A DNA stretch of 38,157 nt from Streptomyces solicavernae (GTDB lineage: Bacteria; Actinomycetota; Actinomycetes; Streptomycetales; Streptomycetaceae): positions 1 to 38,157 of the forward strand of contig NZ_JASCIR010000042.1 in NCBI RefSeq assembly GCF_029968095.1. The letters run 5' to 3'. A model generated the notes under the pieces. The model was not told the DNA's origin and made no database searches. It saw only the letters and a program-made list of their open reading frames with translations. A program made the position numbers and the translations under genes. Of this stretch, positions 32,243-38,157 are shown piece after piece (the stretch's first letter is position 1; the number at the start of each line of letters is the position of its first letter).

Positions 32243-33280
32243 TCAGGCCTGCTTGAGGACCGCCGGGCGGCGCGAGGCGATGACCTTCTTGGCCAGCGAG
32301 CGCGGGCTGGTCAGGAAGCCCCAGCCCCACGACATGTGCATGGTCGCGAGCGCCACGGGGATCTGCGCCCGCGCCTTCAGCGGCAGCCCCTTGCCCGCAG
32401 GCACCGACCCCGCGGCGATCGCCGCGAGATAGCCACCGGGGATCACGAAGCCCCACGGCGTGAGCAGCGCGCCCACGACGGTGCCCGCGGCGATGGCGCA
32501 CACGGCGGTCGGCGGCGCGAGATAGCGCAGGTTGATGGAGCCCTCGTGGTACCGGGCGACGACGTGCCGCCAGCGCCCGTAGTCCTTGTACTGCTTGGCG
32601 AGCGCCTTGACGCTCGGCCGCGGGCGGTACGAGACCTTCAGCTCGGGCGAGAACCAGATCAGACCGCCGGCCTCGCGGATGCGGAAGTTCAGCTCCCAGT
32701 CCTGGGCGCGGATGAACTCCTCGTTGTACCCGGCCTGCTGCTCCAGGGCCTCGCGGCGGAAGACACCGAGGTAGACCGTCTCGGCCTGCTGCGCCTCCCC
32801 ACCCGTGTGGAAGGCGGCGTTGCCGACGCCGATCTTCGAGGTCATGGCGGCGGCGACCGCGTGCTCCCAGTCGTTCTCGCCCTCGGCGAACATCAGGCCG
32901 CCGACGTTCTGCGCGCCCGTCTCCTCCAGGAGGCGGACGGCGGTCGCGATGTAGTTCGCGGAGAGCATGCCGTGTCCGTCGACGCGGACGACGACGGGGT
33001 GCCTGGACGCCTTGATCGCGGCGTTCAGTGCCGCGGGCGTACGCCCTGTCGGATTGGGCACCGTCTTGACCCTCGGGTCCTCGGCGACCAGCTGAGCGGC
33101 GATCTCGTCGGTACGGTCCGTGGACGGGCCGAGGGCGACGACGACCTCCATCTCGCCGGCGTACTCCTGCTGGAGGATCGCCTCGACCGCGTGCCGCAGG
33201 TGCCGCTCCTCGTTGAGGACGGGCATGATCACCGATACCGCCGGGTGCTGCACGGCGGACTGCTGGATTTTCTCGCTCAT
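32243..33280 (-). CDS. Glycosyltransferase family 2 (ExoA-like)
   Basis: A 345-residue processive-type GT2 enzyme that adds a sugar from a nucleotide donor at the membrane. N-terminal motifs are VSVIMPVLNEERHLRHAVEAI, VALGPSTDRTDEIA, and the metal/nucleotide-binding VRVDGHGML (DxH). The acceptor-side motif reads FIRAQDWELNFRIREAGG, where QD replaces the more common ED. Two or three C-terminal hydrophobic segments (about 255-320) anchor it. The ATG at 33280 has no clear ribosome-binding site; TAACGT lies eight bases upstream. It is nested among LCP genes and divergent from LCP 4, so it probably helps build the polymer those proteins attach. Confidence 0.87.
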   Translation of the reverse strand: MSEKIQQSAVQHPAVSVIMPVLNEERHLRHAVEAILQQEYAGEMEVVVALGPSTDRTDEIAAQLVAEDPRVKTVPNPTGRTPAALNAAIKASRHPVVVRVDGHGMLSANYIATAVRLLEETGAQNVGGLMFAEGENDWEHAVAAAMTSKIGVGNAAFHTGGEAQQAETVYLGVFRREALEQQAGYNEEFIRAQDWELNFRIREAGGLIWFSPELKVSYRPRPSVKALAKQYKDYGRWRHVVARYHEGSINLRYLAPPTAVCAIAAGTVVGALLTPWGFVIPGGYLAAIAAGSVPAGKGLPLKARAQIPVALATMHMSWGWGFLTSPRSLAKKVIASRRPAVLKQA

Positions 33281-33350
33281 CAGGCGTCACGTTACCGCGA
33301 ACGGGGGACACGGACGCGCGCCATCCGGGTCGCTGCCCCGGGCCGCATTT

Positions 33351-33364
33351 CGTATCGGAATACG
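33351..33364. promoter_or_regulatory. Dyad in the divergent GT2 / LCP 4 promoter region
   Basis: CGTAT (33351-33355) and ATACG (33360-33364) flank CGGA, an inverted repeat in the 125-bp gap between two divergent starts. It could be an operator controlling both. Confidence 0.35.
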
Positions 33365-33405
33365 GTTGCACGCGTTCTTGCGCCCGTTCCGCGGAGGTGT
33401 CCCGC

Positions 33406-34887
33406 GTGCCCCAACCGCCCCGCCAACCTGCCCGCCCGCCCCGGCAGAGGCCACGGCCGCAGGCGCAGCAGCCGTCCCGCGCGCGGCGACGGCAGCAGGC
33501 GAAGCCGCGGTGGGCCATGCGGGCGGCCACGACGCTGTCGATGGTGGTGCTCGGCGCCGCCGGCATCGGGCACGCGCTGGTCACCGGCCTGGACGGCGGG
33601 ATCGCGCGGGTGGACCCGTTCAAGGACATGAAGAACCGCCCCTCGGCCGGCGACGGCATGAACATCCTGCTCGTCGGCACCGACGGCCGGGACAAGATCA
33701 CCGAGGCGGAGCGCGAGAAGTACCGGCTCGGGGGCGCGCCCTGCCGCTGCACGGACACGATCATGATCGTGCACATCTCGGAGGACCGGGACCGGGCCAG
33801 CATCGTGAGCCTGCCGCGCGACTCGTACGCGGAGGCCCCCACGCACACCGACCGGACCTCCGGCGAGAAGCACCACACGCACCCGATCAAGCTGAACGCG
33901 GCATACGCGGAGGGCGGGCCGAAGCTCACGGTGCGCACCGTCGAGCACATGACGAAGGTGAAGATCGACCACTATCTGGAGGTGGACTTCACCAGCTTCA
34001 TGAAGACCGTGGACGTGCTCGGCGGCGTGGAGATCTGCACGGTCGGGCCGCTGAAGGACTCGCACACGGGTCTCGACCTGCCCGCGGGCAGGCACCGGCT
34101 GAACGGCGGGCAGGCGCTGCAGTACGTGCGCTCGCGGCACATCGACGGGGCCGCGGACCTCGGCCGGATGCAGCGTCAGCAGCGGTTCATCGCGGCGATG
34201 ATCGATAAGGCGACGTCGTCCGGGGTGCTGCTCAACCCGGTCAAGTTCCGCAACGTGACGCAGACGGTGCTCGGCTCGGTGCGCGCGGACCGCAGCTTCG
34301 GCACGAACGAGATGCTGGACCTCGGCCGGGCGATGCGGAACTTCACCCCGGCGTCGTCGGAGTTCACCTCGGTGCCGATCGGCAAGATGGGCCACAAGGT
34401 GCCGGGCATCGGCTCGACGCTCAAGTGGGACCCGAAGAAGTCGGCGAAGCTGTTCCAGGCCCTGCGCGAGGACCGGCCGCTCGCCCCCTACAAGGTGCGC
34501 AAGCCGAAGGCGCTGGCGGTGGATGTGGCGCCGCAGCAGATCCGGGTGCAGGTGGTGAACGGCACGAAGGTCAAGGGCCTCGGCCGGAAGGTCGACAAGG
34601 CGCTGCGCGGGACCGGCTTCCGCACCTCCGGCGCGCCGGTCTCGGCCCCGAAGCCGAACGTGCTGCGGACGGTGGTGGCGTACGACCCGCGCTGGGACCG
34701 CTCGGCGAAGTCCCTGGCCGCGGCGCTGCCCGGCGCGCAGCTCAAGCCGGTCAAGGGCCAGGGCTCGCTCCTGAAGGTGATCGCCGGGGCGGACTACAAG
34801 GGCGTACGGCGCGTCCGCGCGGAGGATCCGTACCAGGGCGAGTTGGGGGTGGCCAAGGGGGACCAGGTGGTGTGCGGGGACAAGTGA
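33406..34887 (+). CDS. LCP family cell-wall glycopolymer ligase 4
   Basis: A 493-residue single-pass membrane protein. The cytoplasmic tail (1-37) is short and rich in Pro, Arg and Gln. It is followed by a helix (about 38-60), an LCP domain (about 83-290; Arg138 in SLPRD, NGGQALQYVRSRH, DLGRMQRQQRF with the canonical RQQ) and a LytR_C domain (about 385-475, from IRVQVVNGTKVKGLG). Cysteines are 113 and 115 (APCRCTDT), 211 and 490. The pair at 113/115 is placed differently from the one in LCP 1-3. GTG 33406 lies eight bases after GGAGG; an upstream GTG at 33397 overlaps that site and is rejected. A terminator hairpin follows the stop immediately. Confidence 0.9.
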   Translation: MPQPPRQPARPPRQRPRPQAQQPSRARRRQQAKPRWAMRAATTLSMVVLGAAGIGHALVTGLDGGIARVDPFKDMKNRPSAGDGMNILLVGTDGRDKITEAEREKYRLGGAPCRCTDTIMIVHISEDRDRASIVSLPRDSYAEAPTHTDRTSGEKHHTHPIKLNAAYAEGGPKLTVRTVEHMTKVKIDHYLEVDFTSFMKTVDVLGGVEICTVGPLKDSHTGLDLPAGRHRLNGGQALQYVRSRHIDGAADLGRMQRQQRFIAAMIDKATSSGVLLNPVKFRNVTQTVLGSVRADRSFGTNEMLDLGRAMRNFTPASSEFTSVPIGKMGHKVPGIGSTLKWDPKKSAKLFQALREDRPLAPYKVRKPKALAVDVAPQQIRVQVVNGTKVKGLGRKVDKALRGTGFRTSGAPVSAPKPNVLRTVVAYDPRWDRSAKSLAAALPGAQLKPVKGQGSLLKVIAGADYKGVRRVRAEDPYQGELGVAKGDQVVCGDK

Positions 34888-34912
34888 GCCCCCGCCCCTC
34901 CGGCTCGGGGGC
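34888..34912 (+). terminator. Terminator downstream of LCP 4
   Basis: GCCCCCG (34888-34894) pairs with CGGGGGC (34906-34912) around an 11-nt loop, directly after the LCP 4 stop codon. Confidence 0.65.
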
Positions 34913-34921
34913 GTCTCCCCC

Positions 34922-34965
34922 CAGTCCTCGATTAGTCCTCGATCAGTCCTCGATCAGTCCTCGAT
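34922..34965. repeat. 11-bp tandem repeat x4 spanning the thioesterase stop
   Basis: Units (C/T)AGTCCTCGAT start at 34922, 34933, 34944 and 34955, identical except for the first base of unit 2. The thioesterase stop codon lies across units 3 and 4. Since 11 is not a multiple of three, each copy offers a possible end in another frame. Confidence 0.93.
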
Positions 34966-35502
34966 CCCCTCCGCCGCCCGCCGATCGCGCAGCTCCTTGA
35001 TCGCTCGGCGTCGCGCAAGCCGGTGCGTACGCCGGATCTGCGCCTCCTGGTACCGCCGCTTGTCGCGTCCCGTCTCCGGCAGGACCTCAGGCACCATCCG
35101 CGGCTTGCCGTCCGCGTCGACGGCGGCGAACACCAGGTAGGCGGAGCCGACCTGCTGGGCCGGGGTCGACTCGTTCCAGCGCTCGGCGAGGACGCGGACG
35201 CCGACCTCCATCGAGGTGCGCCCCGTCCAGTTGACCTGGGCCTTCACATGGACGAGGTCGCCGACCCTGACCGGCTCAAGGAAGACCATCTCGTCCATGG
35301 AGGCCGTCACCGCGGGCCCGCCGGAGTGTCGGCCGGCCACGGCGCCCGCCGCGTCGTCGACGAGTTTCATGATCACGCCGCCGTGCACCGTCCCCAGGAG
35401 GTTGGTGTCGTTGTGGGTCATGATGTGGCTCAGCGTGGTGCGGGAAGCCGCGGTCGGCTTGCCCGGAATCGCCGCCTGCGGGTGACGGGCCTGGTCTGTC
35501 AT
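34954..35502 (-). CDS. Acyl-CoA thioesterase, hotdog fold
   Basis: A 182-residue cytosolic hydrolase of acyl-CoA thioesters (YciA/ACOT type). The hotdog core (about 20-130) shows the motif NDTNLLGTVHGGVIMKLVDDAAG, with the HGG and acidic helix that form the active site, then MDEMVFLEPVRVGDLVHVKAQV and a second strand set around GSAYLVFAAVDADGKPR. The C-terminal 50 residues are strongly basic (TGRDKRRYQEAQIRRTHRLARRR split over several turns). ATG 35502 lies five bases after AAGGTGG; a GTG at 35511 overlaps that site. It interrupts the LCP series, convergent to LCP 4 and divergent from LCP 5. The chain-length preference is unknown. Confidence 0.9.
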   Translation of the reverse strand: MTDQARHPQAAIPGKPTAASRTTLSHIMTHNDTNLLGTVHGGVIMKLVDDAAGAVAGRHSGGPAVTASMDEMVFLEPVRVGDLVHVKAQVNWTGRTSMEVGVRVLAERWNESTPAQQVGSAYLVFAAVDADGKPRMVPEVLPETGRDKRRYQEAQIRRTHRLARRRAIKELRDRRAAEGIED

Positions 35503-35610
35503 GCCGTCCACCTTATGCCGGGCCGCTTTGCATCAGCTCTGCAACAGCCTGGCCCGGAACCCCCACGGGGCCTTGTCGGGCGCCTTGGCGAGCCCTGCAC
35601 ACTGGTGCGT

Positions 35611-36876
35611 ATGAATGACTGGCCCAACCGAGACCAGGGGTACGGACGCGGCAGTGCAAGCCCGCGGCCGGAAGGCGCCCGCACGATGCGCCACGTCCAG
35701 CGCGGCGCCGCCCCGCGTCCCCCCGCCGCCCCGCCGAGGGCCGCCGTGCCCCAGCAGCAGGGGTACGGCTACGACGACGGTTACAGCGAGGGCCAGGTCT
35801 ACGGCGGCGGCCGTGGCGGTCGCGGCCGGGGCGGCGACGACGGCTACTACGACGACCGCTACTACGACGACCGCTACGACACCCGCCCGGCACCGAGCCG
35901 GGGCCGCCGGTTCAAGCGGATCCTCGTCACGCTCCTGGTCGTCGTCCTGGTCTGGGGCGTCGGCACGTACTTCTGGGCCGACTCGCAGCTCAAGGGCGAG
36001 GTCGACCTGGCCAAGGTGATCGAGCGGCCCGAGGCGGGCGACGGCACGAACTATCTGATCGTCGGCTCCGACAGCCGCGAGGGCATGACCGCCGAGGACA
36101 AGAAGCGGCTGCACACCGGCTCCGCGGGCGAGGGCACGGGCCGTACGGACTCGATGATGATCCTGCACACCGGTTCAGGCGGCGACACTCTGATCTCGCT
36201 GCCGCGCGACTCCAACGTGGAGATACCGTCCTACGTCGGCTCGGACTCCGGCAAGAAGTACCCGGCGACCGGCCGCACCACCAAGCTGAACGCCGCGTAC
36301 TCCGAGGACGGCCCGGAGCTCCTGGTCCGTACCGTCGAGCACAACACCGGCCTGAAGATCGACCACTACGCGGAGATCGGCTTCGGCGGCTTCGCCAAGA
36401 TCGTGGACGCGGTCGGCGGCGTGGAGATCGAGGTCGAGCAGCGGATGAAGGACAAGAAGTCCGGCGCGGACTTCGAGCCCGGCACGCACACCATGAACGG
36501 CGAGCAGGCCCTGGCCTTCGTCCGGCAGCGCTACGGCCTGGCCGGCGGCGACCTGGACCGCACCAAGAACCAGCAGAAGTTCCTCTCCGCGCTCGCCAAC
36601 CAGACGGCCACCCCGTCGACGGTCATCAACCCGTTCAAGCTCTACCCGACGATGAGCGCGGGCCTGGACACGCTGATCGTGGACAAGGACATGAGCCTGT
36701 TCGACCTGGCCGAGATGTTCTGGGCGATGAAGAACGTCTCGGGCGGCGAGGGCAAGTCGATGAACATGCCGACCTCCGGCAGCGTCAACGGCAACCTGGT
36801 CTGGGACAAGGCCAAGCTGGAGAAGCTGGTCGGCCAGCTCAAGAACGACGAGAAGGTCACCGTCAGCGACGAGTGA
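35611..36876 (+). CDS. LCP family cell-wall glycopolymer ligase 5, cysteine-free
   Basis: A 421-residue single-pass membrane protein. The cytoplasmic tail (1-100) ends in a Tyr/Asp/Arg/Gly-rich stretch (DDGYYDDRYYDDRYDTRP). It has a helix (about 103-123) and an LCP domain (about 145-345; Arg199 in SLPRD, NGEQALAFVRQRYG, DLDRTKNQQKF), and no LytR_C domain. RQQ reads NQQ. Unlike LCP 1-4 it has no cysteine at all. No ribosome-binding site precedes ATG 35611; CACACT lies seven bases upstream, so a leaderless mRNA is possible. The longer open frame upstream overlaps the thioesterase gene on the other strand and is not credible. A strong hairpin follows. Confidence 0.9.
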   Translation: MNDWPNRDQGYGRGSASPRPEGARTMRHVQRGAAPRPPAAPPRAAVPQQQGYGYDDGYSEGQVYGGGRGGRGRGGDDGYYDDRYYDDRYDTRPAPSRGRRFKRILVTLLVVVLVWGVGTYFWADSQLKGEVDLAKVIERPEAGDGTNYLIVGSDSREGMTAEDKKRLHTGSAGEGTGRTDSMMILHTGSGGDTLISLPRDSNVEIPSYVGSDSGKKYPATGRTTKLNAAYSEDGPELLVRTVEHNTGLKIDHYAEIGFGGFAKIVDAVGGVEIEVEQRMKDKKSGADFEPGTHTMNGEQALAFVRQRYGLAGGDLDRTKNQQKFLSALANQTATPSTVINPFKLYPTMSAGLDTLIVDKDMSLFDLAEMFWAMKNVSGGEGKSMNMPTSGSVNGNLVWDKAKLEKLVGQLKNDEKVTVSDE

Positions 36877-36898
36877 GCGGATCGGCCCGTACGTACGA

Positions 36899-36932
36899 GG
36901 GGCCGCGCGCCGGATGTCCGGTGCGCGGCCCC
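36899..36932. terminator. Bidirectional terminator after LCP 5
   Basis: Arms 36899-36913 and 36918-36932 form a 15-bp stem with a single G-U wobble and an ATGT loop. It starts 22 nt after the LCP 5 stop and lies 14 nt from the end of the convergent acyl-CoA dehydrogenase-like gene, so it can serve both. Confidence 0.88.
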
Positions 36933-36946
36933 TTGCGTGCGTGCGG

Positions 36947-38014
36947 CTAGGGGGCGTCTCCCCGGTCTTTGCGGGACAGGCCCTGGGCGGGGTGCGTGAG
37001 CCGGTCCAGGAGGGCCGTGCGGATGCCGGGGCGGGAGCCGAAGAGGAGCAGGAACGTGGCCTCGCGGACCAGGCGCTGGGCGTGCTCCTGGAGCAGGACG
37101 GAGCGGCTGCCGTGGGCGACGGCGCAGGCGGACGCCGCCCGCAACGCCAGCTCCGCGGCGGCCGCGCGGGCCTCCGGGACCTGCTCGGGCTCGACGCTCA
37201 GGAGCCGGGCGCGGACCTCGTCGAGCTCGTCGGGGAGTGCGCCCGCGTCGCCCCGCAGCAGGCCGGTCGCGCGCTCGGCGAGGCCGAGGGACAGGGCGCC
37301 GGTGAACCGCACCGACTCGGCGTCGCCCTTCAGGTGCTCGCGCTGCGGGACGGTGCCGAGTACCCGCCCGTCGGGCACGAAGTGCCGGTCGAACCGCAGG
37401 GTCACCGTCCGGCTCGCCTGGACGGCGACCAGGTCGAGGACGGGCCCGGCGGACAGGCCGGCGCGCTGTTCGGCGTCCAGGAGGGCCCAGACGATGACGT
37501 CGTCGGCGTCGCGGCCCGCGGCGTACAGCGTGTCGACCATGCCCCAGCCGGTCACCCACGGGGCCTCGCCGTCGAAGAGCCAGCCGCCGTCCGCCCGCTC
37601 GGCCCGCACCAGCGGCGGGCCCGGCCGCACCGCCGCGCCGACCGCGAGCCCGGCGCGGCGGCGCCCGGCCACGAGGTCGGGCAGGTGGTCCGCGCGCAGC
37701 GCGTCGTTGGCCGTCTCGCCGAGGGCCATCACGGCGCCGTGGTGCTGCACCCACACGAAGGCGGTCGTCAGGCAGCCCCCGGCCAGCTCCGCCACGGCCT
37801 GGAACACGGCCGGGTAGTCGGGCAGGTCCAGGGTGGCCAGATCCTCCGGCGCGGCCAGCCCGTAGAAGCCCTCGGCGGCGAGCAGGTCCAGGTGGGACGG
37901 CGGGACGCGGTCGGCCCGGTCGACCTCCAGGGCCGCGGGGAACAGCACGTCGTCGGCGATCTCCCGGGCGCGCGCCAGGGACCGGGACGCGGGCGCGGCT
38001 GCGGTCTCGCTCAT
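36947..38014 (-). CDS. Acyl-CoA dehydrogenase-like flavoprotein
   Basis: A 355-residue protein of the acyl-CoA dehydrogenase fold. The N-terminal helical part (about 1-110) includes FYGLAAPEDLATLDLPDYPAVFQAVAELAGGCLTTAFVWVQHHG. A middle beta domain follows (about 120-220, GEAPWVTGWGMVDTLYAAG, where flavin and substrate meet). The C-terminal helices (about 240-350) end with FLLLFGSRPGIRTALL. The usual catalytic glutamate motif near the C-terminus is not evident, so the reaction may differ (for example a monooxygenase-like or inactive member). ATG 38014 lacks a ribosome-binding site but has TAGCGT seven bases upstream, fitting a leaderless transcript. The open frame extends to 38149 through repeats and is not used. 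Confidence 0.8.
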   Translation of the reverse strand: MSETAAAPASRSLARAREIADDVLFPAALEVDRADRVPPSHLDLLAAEGFYGLAAPEDLATLDLPDYPAVFQAVAELAGGCLTTAFVWVQHHGAVMALGETANDALRADHLPDLVAGRRRAGLAVGAAVRPGPPLVRAERADGGWLFDGEAPWVTGWGMVDTLYAAGRDADDVIVWALLDAEQRAGLSAGPVLDLVAVQASRTVTLRFDRHFVPDGRVLGTVPQREHLKGDAESVRFTGALSLGLAERATGLLRGDAGALPDELDEVRARLLSVEPEQVPEARAAAAELALRAASACAVAHGSRSVLLQEHAQRLVREATFLLLFGSRPGIRTALLDRLTHPAQGLSRKDRGDAP

Positions 38015-38049
38015 GGCGCCGACGCTACGCCCGGCACGCAGGCCCCGCA

Positions 38050-38088
38050 CACGGACCACGCACGGAGCGCGCACGGACCACGCACGGA
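38050..38088. repeat. CACGGACCACGCACGGA direct repeat upstream of the dehydrogenase-like gene
   Basis: Copies at about 38050-38066 and 38072-38088, 22 bp apart, in the gap between the dehydrogenase-like start and the terminator at the right edge. Confidence 0.75.
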
Positions 38089-38102
38089 CCGCACACGCAG
38101 AA

Positions 38103-38138
38103 GCTCCCGGGGCGCTGTTCGTGCAGCGCCCCGGGAGC
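38103..38138. terminator. Strong terminator at the right edge
   Basis: GCTCCCGGGGCGCTG (38103-38117) and CAGCGCCCCGGGAGC (38124-38138) form a perfect 15-bp stem with a TTCGTG loop. It probably ends a minus-strand gene beyond the window; a TCA at 38146-38148 could be that gene's stop. Confidence 0.8.
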
Positions 38139-38157
38139 GGTCCTGTCAACTTCCGTA

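Noticed and set aside
34922..34965. CRISPR array
   Set aside because: The units are 11 bp and directly adjacent with no spacers, and no cas genes are in the window.
35023..35610. N-terminal extension of LCP 5
   Set aside because: It would overlap the thioesterase gene on the other strand, and the family N-terminus starts at 35611.
38139..38157. 3' end of a minus-strand gene at the right edge
   Set aside because: A TCA at 38146-38148 could be its stop, but only three codons would be visible, too few to support a gene.

Overview
The window is chromosomal DNA of a high-GC actinomycete, almost certainly a Streptomyces. Third codon positions are strongly G/C, GTG starts are common, leucine TTA codons are nearly absent (one was found), and there is a complete 87-residue WhiB sporulation regulator and an F420 gene pair. 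The gene order from ahcY through manA, a SIS protein, manB, DUF3499, a zincin-like protein, whiB, fbiA, fbiB, manC and an LCP gene resembles, as I remember it, the sahH to lcp1 region of Mycobacterium tuberculosis (Rv3248c to Rv3268). It is therefore core actinobacterial chromosome rather than an acquired island. No rRNA, tRNA, CRISPR array, insertion sequence or prophage was seen.

Layout. Bases 1-3100: the 5' part of ahcY (minus) and a divergent PTS permease with EIIB-EIIC-EIIA order (plus). Bases 3184-8959, all minus: manB, a Trm112-like protein, a SIS-fold protein, manA and a CDF metal transporter, i.e. mannose-6-phosphate and mannose-1-phosphate formation. Bases 9068-10684: a lactate permease carrying the TTA codon. 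Bases 10904-12108: DUF3499 and a zincin-like protein, divergent. Bases 12138-17416: a 1245-residue membrane glycosyltransferase overlapping a DUF5719 protein by 4 bp. Bases 17674-17937: whiB with a 0.7-kb upstream region. Bases 18646-21505: a cysteine-dioxygenase-like cupin, then fbiA-fbiB. Bases 21702-25592, minus: a DNA glycosylase, manC and a secreted PGRP-type amidase. Bases 25773-36876: a TIGR03089 protein and five LCP (LytR-CpsA-Psr) genes, interrupted by a family 2 glycosyltransferase and an acyl-CoA thioesterase. Bases 36947-38014: an acyl-CoA dehydrogenase-like protein.

How the genes work together. manA, manB and manC form a complete route from fructose-6-phosphate to GDP-mannose, and the permease architecture suggests mannose may enter through the PTS. 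GDP-mannose feeds glycan and glycoprotein synthesis. The two glycosyltransferases, the amidase and the five LCP proteins point to synthesis of a cell-wall glycopolymer and its attachment to peptidoglycan. whiB couples the locus to sporulation, when the wall is remodelled. FbiA and FbiB make coenzyme F420. AhcY clears S-adenosylhomocysteine.

Points most worth attention: four of the five LCP proteins have exactly four cysteines, including one in the C-terminal tail, and the fifth has none; the TTA codon in the lactate permease; the EIIBCA permease beside manA; degenerate active-site motifs in the zincin-like and SIS proteins; a perfect DnaA box in the loop of the whiB terminator; a BldD-like site upstream of whiB; and several short tandem repeats between and inside genes.
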